Assembly (NCBI RefSeq): GCF_004121055.1
Contig: NZ_PYAL01000003.1
Coordinates: 434,001 to 498,000 of the forward strand
From: Achromobacter aloeverae
GTDB taxonomy: Bacteria; Pseudomonadota; Gammaproteobacteria; Burkholderiales; Burkholderiaceae_B
Direction: 5' to 3'
DNA length: 64,000 nucleotides
The notes under the pieces were generated by a model. That model was not told the DNA's origin, searched no databases, and worked only from the letters and a program-made list of their open reading frames with translations. This document shows, piece after piece, positions 41,600-50,329 of this stretch. Made by a program: the position numbers and the translations under genes. Positions within the stretch are counted from its first letter, which is position 1; each line of letters starts with the position of its first letter.

Positions 41600-42595
41600 T
41601 CAACGGCTCAGGTCGCCAGTGTCTGGATGGTTGGTCCCGTCCAGTCGATGGGCGTCCTTGGTCACTTCTGTGCTGCGCTGACTACGCTGTGGGACCTGTA
41701 GCGTTCTGTCCTGCGAGGGATCAAGGAACTGGACAATTTCCAGGGCGAGCGATTTGTCCTCTATGTCACCAGCGGACAAGGCTTTCGCAATGTGCCCGTA
41801 GCCATTCCTGATGGCACGTGAAACGCCGGAAAGCCTGCGTTGTTCCGGCTCAGCCGCTTTGGTGCTCTTGCCACGCTTGACGGCATGTCGCGTCGCCTGC
41901 TTGACCGTAGTGTGCGTGTTAGACCGTGCCCTACGTGGTGTGGCATTGGCCTCGATGCCTTGTTCGCGTAGTGCCTCGGCGAAGCGCTCCCGCCAGCGTT
42001 GCAGATCAGCTTTTCTCGGATTGAGCCGGCTTCCATCGAGGCCTAGCGTCTTGACGCAGAGGTGGCCGTGGGGATGAGCTTCGTCGTCATGGATGGCGAA
42101 TACATACGCGTGGTTGTCGCCGAACTCGGCTTTTGCGAATGCGCGGATGGCGTCGCTGACTGCGCGTCGGTCAATTCCGGGTGGCATGGACAGCACGATA
42201 TTGAACGTTTCGCGGCGCGAGCCGTTATCGGGCAACCCGTACTGGCCGCTTTTCCATTCGTCGCGCACGTCCTGCACGGCCTCACGGCCAAGGATAATTT
42301 CACCGTCTTCGTTCTCCAACGCTACCAGGCCGTTGCGCGATATGTAGTCGAGGTGTGCTTTCACCTGCACGATGCCTTTGCCACCGCCGGAGATTTTCAC
42401 CATGACTTCGGGCGCTTTGCGAGTGGTCAGCATTAACTTGTCACGGACCCGAGCGCTGCCGGTCAGCAGTAGAGGCTTAGAGGGTGGCGAAGTGCGGGAT
42501 CGCGTCACCGTGCGCTTTACGCCTTGGCTGGTGACGGGCTTGGTATAGATGCGTTCGCCCCAGTCCTTCAAAATTCCATCAATGACCAGACTCAT
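41600..42595 (-). CDS. MOBP-like relaxase
   Basis: A 331-residue relaxase/mobilisation nuclease. The three-histidine metal motif is H169 and HPHGH (174-178), preceded by the N-terminal region in which the catalytic tyrosine lies (HLDYISR, Tyr84 is a candidate). It should nick the oriT and pilot the strand during transfer. Its ATG overlaps the MobC stop as ATGA. Length is shorter than many MOBP relaxases, which carry extra C-terminal domains. Confidence 0.85.
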   Translation of the reverse strand: MSLVIDGILKDWGERIYTKPVTSQGVKRTVTRSRTSPPSKPLLLTGSARVRDKLMLTTRKAPEVMVKISGGGKGIVQVKAHLDYISRNGLVALENEDGEIILGREAVQDVRDEWKSGQYGLPDNGSRRETFNIVLSMPPGIDRRAVSDAIRAFAKAEFGDNHAYVFAIHDDEAHPHGHLCVKTLGLDGSRLNPRKADLQRWRERFAEALREQGIEANATPRRARSNTHTTVKQATRHAVKRGKSTKAAEPEQRRLSGVSRAIRNGYGHIAKALSAGDIEDKSLALEIVQFLDPSQDRTLQVPQRSQRSTEVTKDAHRLDGTNHPDTGDLSR

Positions 42596-43131
42596 TCCAG
42601 CCTCCAGCGGTCAATGTTGGCGCGCATGATGTCTGCCACCCGCGCGGTGTGGGTTTTGATATGACGGGTCAGTGTGTCGATACGCTCAGCGGTCACCACC
42701 GTCTCCAGCGCGCGTCCCGCGTTCATATGCCGGGCGATCTGGTTCAGGTTGCGGCCGATGGCAAGCAATCTCGAATTCGATTCGCCCAGCGTTCGTAGCT
42801 CCGTCATGCCGAACTGCGGTTCGCCGCTGAGATTGGCCCGTATCAGATGGATGACCCAGCGATTGGCTGACATGCCCTGCTGCAAGGCCAGTGCTTCGAT
42901 ACGGGCATATTCCGTCTCAGTCAGGCGGAGTTCCAAGCGGCGCCGCGAAGTATCGGGCTGCTCATATGTTGATGGAGTGGGCGCAGTGTCCGTTGCCGAA
43001 CCGTTGAGAAGGCGGACAATGACCTGCCGCAGGCCGTCGCTGGGCGTGCTGCCTTGTCGAAGACAAAGTGCCTGCCAACGCCGCTTCAGATCACCATCCA
43101 GGCGGATGCTGAGTGTGGTCTTGCGCGTCAT
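42592..43131 (-). CDS. MobC-like mobilisation accessory protein
   Basis: A 179-residue protein. The N-terminal 30 residues (KTTLSIRLDGDLKRRWQ) look like a ribbon-helix-helix; the MobC domain has LELRLTETEYARIEALA and the hallmark LLAIGRNLNQIARHMN. It binds oriT and assists the relaxase encoded next. Overlaps both neighbours by a few bases. Confidence 0.85.
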   Translation of the reverse strand: MTRKTTLSIRLDGDLKRRWQALCLRQGSTPSDGLRQVIVRLLNGSATDTAPTPSTYEQPDTSRRRLELRLTETEYARIEALALQQGMSANRWVIHLIRANLSGEPQFGMTELRTLGESNSRLLAIGRNLNQIARHMNAGRALETVVTAERIDTLTRHIKTHTARVADIMRANIDRWRLE

Positions 43132-44138
43132 TTCGGCATCCTCGTATGCAGCTCCAGTTGGGCTTTGATTTCTTGAAGCCGGGCTTGGGATTCAGCTTTG
43201 CTGAGTGGTGCTGATTCCGAAGCACGCGACATATCTTGGGTCGCTGCCATGCGTTCCCTTCTGGTTGTTATCGGGATGCCAGCAGACGGCACGAATCCCC
43301 CTGTGCGGTGGCGTTCAAGGATTCCTTTGAAATAGGCGACCTTTGTCTTTCTGATGGTTCCGGGCGTCTTGATGGCTCCGTCCAGCTCGTCAAGCAATGC
43401 TTGCGCATCAACTGATTGGACGTCGGTCAGCAAGTTTTGGATCGACAGTTTCTCAGCGGGGACCAGCGCGGTAGGGTACTGAAGACCGTCGTCGGTTCTC
43501 GTTGTAGTAGTAGGGTTATAGATAGGGTTAGTGTTAGTAGTAGTGTTACCCGGCCCCCTGTCCATACCCTGGAGATAGGCTGTCGCTGGGGTATGCCCGT
43601 TGCTAATTGATTGATTTCTATGGATGTCTTTTGGTTCGGCCGGAATGGACGTCCGGCCGTCGTCGGGTCCCGCATAGGGTGTCGATAGCCTATAAGGACC
43701 GTATCCAAGGGCTTTGGCTACCGTATTGCGCAGCGGATCCTCGGTAGGCAGTCGATCGATAAAGTCATTCACGTAAGCGTCACGCCAGCCTCGGGGCAGT
43801 GCCGCTATTTGCTCGAGTGTCTTTTTCCTAAGGGTCGTTGCCACTGCCATCTTGGCGGAGTTGTGGTCCCACCAATCTTTGATCCAGATGTAATTCGCCT
43901 GCGCGTCAAAATCCAAGATGCCAGCCTCGATGAGACGACGCATCACTGGCATCAGTTGTGAATCGGGGTCCCAGCCCATTTCGGAGGCCGCAACGCGAAT
44001 GACGATTTCATACGCGCCGATGACATTGCTGAATGGCGAGGTCAGGAAGTAGAACAGCGCATAGCGGTCTTCGACCGTGCAGCCTGACAGGCGATTTGAG
44101 CGCCATATCTGGTCGTTGATGGTTCTTTGTCGACTCAT
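43128..44138 (-). CDS. Replisome-organiser-like replication protein
   Basis: A 336-residue protein. The first ~110 residues (INDQIWRSNRLSGCTVEDRYALF, NVIGAYEIVIRVAASEMGWD, NYIWIKDWWDHN) match the N-terminal domain of phage-type replisome organisers (O-like), a winged-helix origin binder. The middle is low complexity, with a run of Thr/Asn repeats encoded by a GTTAGTAGT-like microsatellite at 43503-43551. The C-terminal part is helical. Suggests the island can replicate after excision; that is inference. Confidence 0.65.
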   Translation of the reverse strand: MSRQRTINDQIWRSNRLSGCTVEDRYALFYFLTSPFSNVIGAYEIVIRVAASEMGWDPDSQLMPVMRRLIEAGILDFDAQANYIWIKDWWDHNSAKMAVATTLRKKTLEQIAALPRGWRDAYVNDFIDRLPTEDPLRNTVAKALGYGPYRLSTPYAGPDDGRTSIPAEPKDIHRNQSISNGHTPATAYLQGMDRGPGNTTTNTNPIYNPTTTTRTDDGLQYPTALVPAEKLSIQNLLTDVQSVDAQALLDELDGAIKTPGTIRKTKVAYFKGILERHRTGGFVPSAGIPITTRRERMAATQDMSRASESAPLSKAESQARLQEIKAQLELHTRMPK

Positions 44139-44404
44139 GCGCGAGGCCCTCGCGTAGCGGCCTCTGCGGGCGTGATTTCATCGTCTGCCGGCTGTTCCAG
44201 ATTCAGGGCTTCCGTGACCTGCAACGTCCGAAAATAAACACGGCGGCCGACCCGCAGCATGGCTGGTTTCAGCTTGCGCGAAAAATCGGTATCGGTATAA
44301 AGCGCCACGCGGACGCCATCGGGAGACCGGCCTAGCAAGGTGGCGACGTCAACGATGCTCATCAACGGCCCAAACCGTCCCAACAAATATTCTCCAGTAG
44401 TCAT
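44135..44404 (-). CDS. Small helix-turn-helix DNA-binding protein
   Basis: An 89-residue protein with a winged-helix/excisionase-like fold (LMSIVDVATLLGRSPDGVRVAL, then VGRRVYFRT). It is first in the replication-mobilisation operon and faces the palindrome-rich control region, so it is a good candidate autoregulator. Start ATG 44404; stop overlaps the next ATG as ATGA. Confidence 0.7.
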   Translation of the reverse strand: MTTGEYLLGRFGPLMSIVDVATLLGRSPDGVRVALYTDTDFSRKLKPAMLRVGRRVYFRTLQVTEALNLEQPADDEITPAEAATRGPRA

Positions 44405-44815
44405 TCATATGCCTCACAAGTTCACCGTAGGTAATGCCAGTCTTTACCGTTATGGCATGAATGTCAAACTTAAGTCATTGATTTTAAAGACCAAAATAGG
44501 GCATCAATGAAAACCAAGAATGGGCATAGCCAAATGCCAAGATATGGCGCATTGGTTTTCTTGTGATGAAGCGATCAAGTAAATTGAATCTGGAAATCAA
44601 TGGCTTAGGCTCGATCAGAGAGGAGCCCTGATTTCGACGTTTGAAACGTCGGTGGGCAAGGAAAAATTTTGTGGAAAATTACCAACGATGTGAGCATGCT
44701 CACGCTGTTGGCTCGCATCCGAAGTACCGGCATTAGGATCAGCACGCTACTGTGGAGAGCCAAGTATCATGAGGCATGCATGACAAGTCGTTAGGGAGCT
44801 ATATGGAATCTTGGA
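44405..44815. promoter_or_regulatory. Palindrome-rich AT-rich control region, possible origin of the island
   Basis: About 410 bases without a gene between divergent operons. It has repeated ATGCC/GGCAT elements (near 44434, 44452, 44499, 44523, 44534). A nested inverted repeat has outer arms GAAAACCAA (44509-44517) and TTGGTTTTC (44552-44560) around GGCAT/ATGCC. Two perfect palindromes lie at CGACGTTTGAAACGTCG (44635-44651) and GTGAGCATGCTCAC (44690-44703). The layout fits an operator set or a replication or transfer origin. Confidence 0.55.
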
Positions 44816-45505
44816 ATGACACCCGGTAATGTCCGAGTCCGGCGCTTTCAATTGAATGTCAACGGCCGTGATTTTGCGGTGGGTGACATTCATGGTCATT
44901 TTGGTCGGCTTGAGGTCGCGTTGGCTGCCGCAAAGTTTTCGCCAGAAAAGGACCGATTGTTTTCAGTAGGGGACCTTGTGGACCGAGGACCTGAATCGGC
45001 CGATGTGCTGAAATGGCTGGAGCGGCCATGGTTTCATGCGATCTGTGGGAATCACGACCTGATGACGTGGCGACGGGCGATGGGTAATCCGATTCCGGAC
45101 GTCGATCATCGCGTCCACGGCGGTGGATGGTTGGATGCCTGCGTTGGTGATATTCGTGAACGCATTGCTGCCTGCTTGAGCGCCTTGCCGCTGGCTATCG
45201 AGGTGGAAACGCCGACTGGTGTAGTCGGTATGGTTCACGCCGACTTTCCCTATGACGATTGGCAGGCCATTCATGACGCTACTTTCAGCCCGGAGGATGA
45301 AGAGGCCTGCTTATGGTCCGTAGACCGCTATCAAATGCAGTATTCCCAGCCAGTTCGCAATGTACGTGCGGTGGTCCATGGACATATGACGCTGCGCAAG
45401 CCTGCCCAGCTTGGCAACGTTTACTACATCGATACAGGTGGATGGCAGGATGCGGGGAGGTTTACGTTGCTGGACTTGCATACGCTTAAGTCGTGGCCGC
45501 GCTAA
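44816..45505 (+). CDS. PPP-family metallophosphoesterase (serine/threonine phosphatase-like)
   Basis: A 229-residue phosphatase with all core metal motifs: GDIHGH, GDLVDRGPES, GNHD, HADFP and HGH. Related to PrpA/PphA and lambda phosphatase, acting on phosphoproteins or small phosphates. ATG 44816 has a poor ribosome-binding site, whereas ATG 44803, after GGGAG, begins an eight-codon frame that closes by overlapping the gene start; this could be a translational leader or a sign that the original start was shifted. It follows the control region and is transcribed away from the mobilisation operon. Confidence 0.85.
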   Translation: MTPGNVRVRRFQLNVNGRDFAVGDIHGHFGRLEVALAAAKFSPEKDRLFSVGDLVDRGPESADVLKWLERPWFHAICGNHDLMTWRRAMGNPIPDVDHRVHGGGWLDACVGDIRERIAACLSALPLAIEVETPTGVVGMVHADFPYDDWQAIHDATFSPEDEEACLWSVDRYQMQYSQPVRNVRAVVHGHMTLRKPAQLGNVYYIDTGGWQDAGRFTLLDLHTLKSWPR

Positions 45506-45887
45506 CTCCATTCTGCCACCTCTGAAATACATGGTGCGGCCTTCAAGGGCCCGACAACCGGGCAGATCACTGAAGTGATCTGATAGGGCAAAAGAAAAGG
45601 TTCATCGCCGATTGCCGGGGAAGGCTTCTCGCCTGACGTTTTCGAGATTGCGCAGTAGCGGCCAGCGCGAGGACCTAGTGATCTTGCGCGCCACTCGGTC
45701 GCCGCGTAGGTGGGAATGATTCGCTCAGGAAGACATACGGCCGAGTTCGGCCAGATGCGGACGCTCGTAAGCGGTTTTCCAAAGCGGCCCTTCGCGCAGC
45801 TCAGACTGAAATGCATCATCGACGCCTAGGGTTCTGCACTCTTCGAGCCCGTGAAGCATCACTTCCAATCTGCGTGTGGAAACCAGA
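45506..45887. other. Gap with a palindrome and a headless coding-like fragment
   Basis: No complete gene. CAGATCACT-GA-AGTGATCTG is a perfect palindrome at 45563-45582. On the minus strand a coding-like frame without a start ends at TGA 45725 (listed separately). Confidence 0.4.
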
Positions 45888-45928
45888 TCACGACTGAGCA
45901 GCGACAGGAACTCGAAATGGCGCTCCCA
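45725..45928 (-). pseudogene. Possible C-terminal remnant of a lost gene
   Basis: An open frame of about 67 codons reading like real protein (FEFLSLLSRDLVSTRRLEV, ending LAELGRMSS). It has no usable start and runs into the AhpD-like gene in another frame. May be a truncated neighbour displaced during assembly of the island. Family not recognised; chance is not excluded. Confidence 0.25.
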
Positions 45929-46334
45929 GCCGATTGAACGCGTTCATCGCGGCGATCGTGATCGTGAGGTCAACCAGATCCTTGGGCGCGAATTGTGCCG
46001 AGGCGGCGGCATACGCCTCATCAGACGCGTGCGTCTCGCTGACACGGGTCACCTCCTCAGCCCAGGCCAGCGCGGCGCGCTCCTGCTCAGAGAACAAATG
46101 GTGCACCTCGTCCCATACCGGTACCAAACTGATCTTGTCGATCGACATGGTTTTTCTTAGATCGCGACTGTGCATATCGATGCAGTGTGCGCACCCATTG
46201 ATTTGCGAAACGCGGAGGAACACGAGGTGCACGAGTTCCTCCGGAAGGTTCGTCCTTCTCGTGACGTAGTGGTGGATACCGAAAAGTGCCTTTGCGCCTT
46301 CAGGTGCGATCTCTTGCCAGTTCAAACGGGTCAT
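45888..46334 (-). CDS. AhpD-like carboxymuconolactone decarboxylase family protein
   Basis: A 148-residue protein with the peroxidase-type CxxC and histidine (GCAHCIDMHS: Cys48, Cys51, His55), as in AhpD-related alkylhydroperoxidases. It may reduce peroxides or act on a small substrate. ATG 46334 follows GAGG at six bases; a GTG one codon upstream is possible. Divergent from a MocR regulator, an arrangement that usually means the regulator controls this gene. Confidence 0.85.
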   Translation of the reverse strand: MTRLNWQEIAPEGAKALFGIHHYVTRRTNLPEELVHLVFLRVSQINGCAHCIDMHSRDLRKTMSIDKISLVPVWDEVHHLFSEQERAALAWAEEVTRVSETHASDEAYAAASAQFAPKDLVDLTITIAAMNAFNRLGAPFRVPVAAQS

Positions 46335-46490
46335 CACTGTCCTCTGCTGTTGTTTATGATTGTCGAATCGCGGCCAGCGCGCCCCGAAGGCCGCCGATCA
46401 ACTTCGACCGCGATCCATGTCATAAGCAGACGTTACTACACCGGCTGTTGGAGAAACAGGCCCAAAAACTGCCGAAACGACTGACCCAAG

Positions 46491-47909
46491 ATGACTGACT
46501 TAAGTAAGTTCGATGCACTGTCGATTCAGGTGGACCGAGCCGCCGTCGCGGCAATCGGCGACCAGATCCATGCGAGCCTGCGACAGGCGATCCTCGACGG
46601 CCGGCTTGCGCCAGGACAGCGTTTGCCTTCCGGTCGAGACCTCGCCGCGCAGCTTGGTGTCGCGCGCGGCACCATCCGCGTGGCATACGATCGGCTAATC
46701 GCCGAGAACCTGGTATTCGGCGCCGGACCCGCTGGAACGCGCGTAAGCGCTCGGCCGCCTACCATCGAAGCGGTCGACGCCTTGCCAATCGACAGACCTT
46801 TGGCGGCTTTCAACCGTCCATTTTCGAGCGCCCCACGGCCGTTCCAAATGGGCGTACCCGCTCACGACGCGTTTCCGGCCAAGCTCTGGGCCCGCATGCG
46901 AGCGCGAGCCCTACGCGACGACGCGATCACTGACACGGCCTACGCTGACCCGCGAGGCGAACCCGTGCTGCGGGCCCAGATCGCGAGCCACCTTGCCATC
47001 AGCCGGCAAATGCAATGCCATCCCGATCAAATCATCGTCACCGGTGGATACCGGCAGGGCCTGCTGCTTGCCCTCACGGCGCTACGCGCTCAGGGGCGCA
47101 AGGCGTGGATCGAAGAGCCAGGTTATCCGCTGGGTAGGCGCGGGCTCGAGCTGATCGGCGCCACCCTCGAACCTGTGGCCGTTGACGCCAAGGGGCTGCG
47201 CGTGGACGATGGCATCGCCCGGGCCCCAGACGCCCTGCTGGCACTGGTCACCCCAGGCCAGCACGCACCGCTAGGCGTGACCCTATCGCGCGCACGAAGA
47301 CACGCCTTGCTCGACTGGGCGGCGTCAAGTGGCGCCTGGATCATCGAAGATGACTATCTCGGAGAACTTCAGCTCGACGGTCGGGCGGCACCGGCCCTCG
47401 CCTCAGGCGCAGGCGCCGAGCGTGTGATTCACATCGGGTCGTTCAGCAAAACGCTCAGTCCGGCGCTCGGCCTCGGTTTCGTCGTCGCCCCACGTTCGCT
47501 GGCGGAGCGTCTGGTCGAGGTCGCCGCCGTGTTGGCCCCGGCTCCGAACCGGATCGCCCAGTTGGCTGTTTCGGAGTTTCTATCCAATGGGCACTTCCTG
47601 CGGCACCTGCGGCAGATGAAGGCTCTCTATACCGAGCGCCGCAACCTCGCGCTAACGCATGTAAACAGGCTTCTGCCGGGCACGCTAGCGGCTGGCCTGG
47701 GCGTGATCGCACCGCTGCCACAGATTGCCGACGACATCGCCGTGGTGCGTGCCGCCCGCGCACATGGCCTCGCGCCCTCGGCGCTCTCCGCTTGGCACCT
47801 TAGCCGCGGGCACGCGCAACGTGGCTTGCTACTCAGCGTGACCAACCTACACCCCGACAACATAGAAACCGCATGCGTGACGCTTGCAAGAATCGTTGCA
47901 TCTAATTGA
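46491..47909 (+). CDS. MocR/PdxR-type GntR-aminotransferase regulator
   Basis: A 472-residue regulator with an N-terminal GntR winged helix (QAILDGRLAPGQRLPSGRDLAAQLGVARGTIRVAYDRL). A fused aminotransferase-fold domain has IEDDYLGEL (286-293) and the PLP-binding lysine in SFSKTLSP (Lys320). MocR proteins sense PLP or an amino compound and regulate a divergent gene, here the AhpD-like gene. Confidence 0.9.
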   Translation: MTDLSKFDALSIQVDRAAVAAIGDQIHASLRQAILDGRLAPGQRLPSGRDLAAQLGVARGTIRVAYDRLIAENLVFGAGPAGTRVSARPPTIEAVDALPIDRPLAAFNRPFSSAPRPFQMGVPAHDAFPAKLWARMRARALRDDAITDTAYADPRGEPVLRAQIASHLAISRQMQCHPDQIIVTGGYRQGLLLALTALRAQGRKAWIEEPGYPLGRRGLELIGATLEPVAVDAKGLRVDDGIARAPDALLALVTPGQHAPLGVTLSRARRHALLDWAASSGAWIIEDDYLGELQLDGRAAPALASGAGAERVIHIGSFSKTLSPALGLGFVVAPRSLAERLVEVAAVLAPAPNRIAQLAVSEFLSNGHFLRHLRQMKALYTERRNLALTHVNRLLPGTLAAGLGVIAPLPQIADDIAVVRAARAHGLAPSALSAWHLSRGHAQRGLLLSVTNLHPDNIETACVTLARIVASN

Positions 47910-48548
47910 ATCGTAGACCGCATATGCCCGTGGATCTTGCACGCGGCGTCGGAGCGTCCGGTTCTCGTGGAAACTGACGTCCGCGGTCGGCGGCGAAGTT
48001 CCGCCGACGGCCATGAGCAGTCCTTGGAGTTGTTCCAGAAGCCGAAGTACTAAGTTCGCCCCTGGCGACATCTGACCGGCCCAGACCGTTGCCGGCCAGG
48101 AGCGGTCAACCACGAGCGGCAGCTTAGTAGCGAGCCGATTCTTACCGAGATAAGCCCTTTCGTCGGCGAATGGGCATGGCGGAGACCCCGAGCAAAGCAA
48201 GCGGGATGAACACTATCCAGGGTTCGCTAAGCAACAGGGCGAGGTTTACGGCGGCTCCGCCGCTCGGCACTCCAAGAAAGGCTGCCAGCCTGTCCATGCA
48301 ATGCTGTTCACCGGAGACTGGGTCGACAATCCACGCAGGAGACTGAAGCTCTGCGTGAGCTCTGCCCACTGGTCTGATGATTTCCAAATGGACATTTTGG
48401 TTGAGGTGCCCGCACGGAGTGGGCGTGTGTGGATCTGGCTTGCGGAAGCCGGCACTGGTTAAAACGAATTTCTGAGATGGAACACGACATGGGTTCGGAT
48501 TCCACGCCCACATCCGAACATCAAGAAGATAGGAGGGCGATGTTGGGA
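47910..48548. other. Gap between the MocR gene and the second nuclease module
   Basis: About 640 bases. The only hint of coding is a minus-strand frame 48142-48513 (about 123 codons) whose end, LSEPWIVFIPLALLGVSAM then RRRKG, resembles a membrane sorting tail. The rest of the frame is unconvincing, and no start with a ribosome-binding site is evident. Confidence 0.35.
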
Positions 48549-50297
48549 CTAGCGGTCCAGTGCGCCTCTCAGCGTCGTGTTGAGTGCCTCGAACGCGCGG
48601 ATGACGGAGTCGAACACGAAGTCAAGCGCCTTTCCGTAACCCTGGCCGAGGCCACCCGTGTCGAACCCCATGGCTTGCAGCGGACCGACGTTTCCACCGA
48701 GCTCGTGCGCGTCGGCGATGCGCAGATCGTTGTTCAGAAATAGCGGCGCGAGCCGCTCGTTCTTGTCTTTCCAGCCCGTGGGCTCCTCGGCGCTCCGAAG
48801 GGCCGTGACATCCTTTTGCTCGCCCTCGAGGCGCTCGAGGAGATTGAGCACTCCCTGAAGAAGCTTGGCGCTTGCCAGGCCGTCTACCTCCTTCGCAGGG
48901 CAACCGGCTGCTTTCAGCAGGCGCTTCAGATGCGCGGCGGAGATGCTTTGCCAGGTCTCGTGCAGAACCTTGCACCTGCTCAGAAAGGCCTGCTGCGACA
49001 TCTCCAATGGGGCGACTTGCGCGAGGCGGCTCAGCTGGGGATATCGATGCCACCAGTTGGCCGTGATCTCGCCGCGAGAGAACTTCAGCACATCGTCGAC
49101 ATTCGCCTCCACCCCGACCGCCGCTCCGAGTTGTACGAGGTTGTCGGCGAGGTCAAGCAATTGCTCGACGAGACGCGCAGTCTTGGACGCGATGTGCTCC
49201 TCTGCGTGGTCCACTGCCTCGACTCGCCAAGGTGCCACTGCATGCTGGTGAGCGTGCAGGATTTCCCGGTCGGGCTTGGGTTTGTAGAGCTCGCGGATTG
49301 GAACTCGAATCAGGTTGCGTCCGATGCGCTCGCACCCAGAGAATGCCCACTGGCCACCGTAGGACGGGTTGCACGAGCCTCGCCGACCCGGCATGGAGTC
49401 GAAGTGCTCGTTCTGCTCGTATCTCTCAAGGAACCGGTCGTCCAGGTAGACAATGCTTCCATGCAGCTGAGCGTTCGCCCAAGCATGCGTCACCGGATTT
49501 TCGATTCCGGGCCAGGCGAGCCCGTCAGCCCCTCGCTCGGGAGTTTGCTCACAGCTTAGGGCGACAACTGTCGCCCAGACCTGGAGGAGGAGACGCCCCT
49601 CGTTCTCACGCAGATCAACCTGATACCAACCGCCTTCTGGCTCCGCGAGGAAATGGTCCTGGCCGTTCATGAGCTCGCGCAGCTCGGGGCCGTCGGCAAG
49701 GCTCGCCTGATAGTAGAACGCGCGCGCGCCTACGGCACCGCGCATCCAGAGGTACCTTCTGAGGTACTCGTTGCGCATGCTCCAGTTGACGTTTCTCGAT
49801 GACTCGAAGTGGTACTGGGCCGAGATCTCACCCTGCGCGACTTCGAAAACCGGCAGGCTGAGATCGTCGTAGACAAGGTGCTGCTGTTCGTTGCCCACGC
49901 ACCGAGCGCTGAGTCCGAGCGCCATCCAGACCTTTTCGGCCAAGTTGAAACTGAATCTGGAGCCGTCACCCCAGGCGGCCACAATGTAGTCGTAGCTTGA
50001 AACGGAAGGGTCGAACTTGTTCGAGGAACCCTTGGCACCCACGACCGGCACGGAGCTAGCCACGAGCCCTTCGCCGGCTTCATCCAGCACGCCGAGCCCT
50101 TCGGCCTCATCCTCCGGCACCACGGCGGTGAGCATGTGCACGCATTCCAGACCAAGCCCCGGAGTTTCCTCCTCGAACATCGATGCCACCTCGACGGGTT
50201 GATCTGGGTCGAGGCCGATTGGACGTAGAAGGGCCCGAAGCTTGGCCGGAAGTAGGCGCGCAGGGATCGGAAATTCGGCGAGATAGTTGATTGGCAT
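48549..50297 (-). CDS. Large protein of unknown function paired with a PD-(D/E)XK nuclease
   Basis: A 582-residue soluble protein without recognised domains. The N-terminal half looks alpha/beta (VEVASMFEEETPGLGLECVH, DYIVAAWGDGSRFSFN), and the C-terminal part is helical with LVEQLLDLADNLVQLG and LLQGVLNLLERLEG. Cysteines are few and there are no membrane segments. It follows the nuclease gene by 32 bases on the same strand, so the two form an operon. Possibly the sensor or partner of that nuclease. Confidence 0.7.
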   Translation of the reverse strand: MPINYLAEFPIPARLLPAKLRALLRPIGLDPDQPVEVASMFEEETPGLGLECVHMLTAVVPEDEAEGLGVLDEAGEGLVASSVPVVGAKGSSNKFDPSVSSYDYIVAAWGDGSRFSFNLAEKVWMALGLSARCVGNEQQHLVYDDLSLPVFEVAQGEISAQYHFESSRNVNWSMRNEYLRRYLWMRGAVGARAFYYQASLADGPELRELMNGQDHFLAEPEGGWYQVDLRENEGRLLLQVWATVVALSCEQTPERGADGLAWPGIENPVTHAWANAQLHGSIVYLDDRFLERYEQNEHFDSMPGRRGSCNPSYGGQWAFSGCERIGRNLIRVPIRELYKPKPDREILHAHQHAVAPWRVEAVDHAEEHIASKTARLVEQLLDLADNLVQLGAAVGVEANVDDVLKFSRGEITANWWHRYPQLSRLAQVAPLEMSQQAFLSRCKVLHETWQSISAAHLKRLLKAAGCPAKEVDGLASAKLLQGVLNLLERLEGEQKDVTALRSAEEPTGWKDKNERLAPLFLNNDLRIADAHELGGNVGPLQAMGFDTGGLGQGYGKALDFVFDSVIRAFEALNTTLRGALDR

Positions 50298-50329
50298 TCG
50301 AGATGTCGCTAGAGGGTCGGCGTCCGCGA

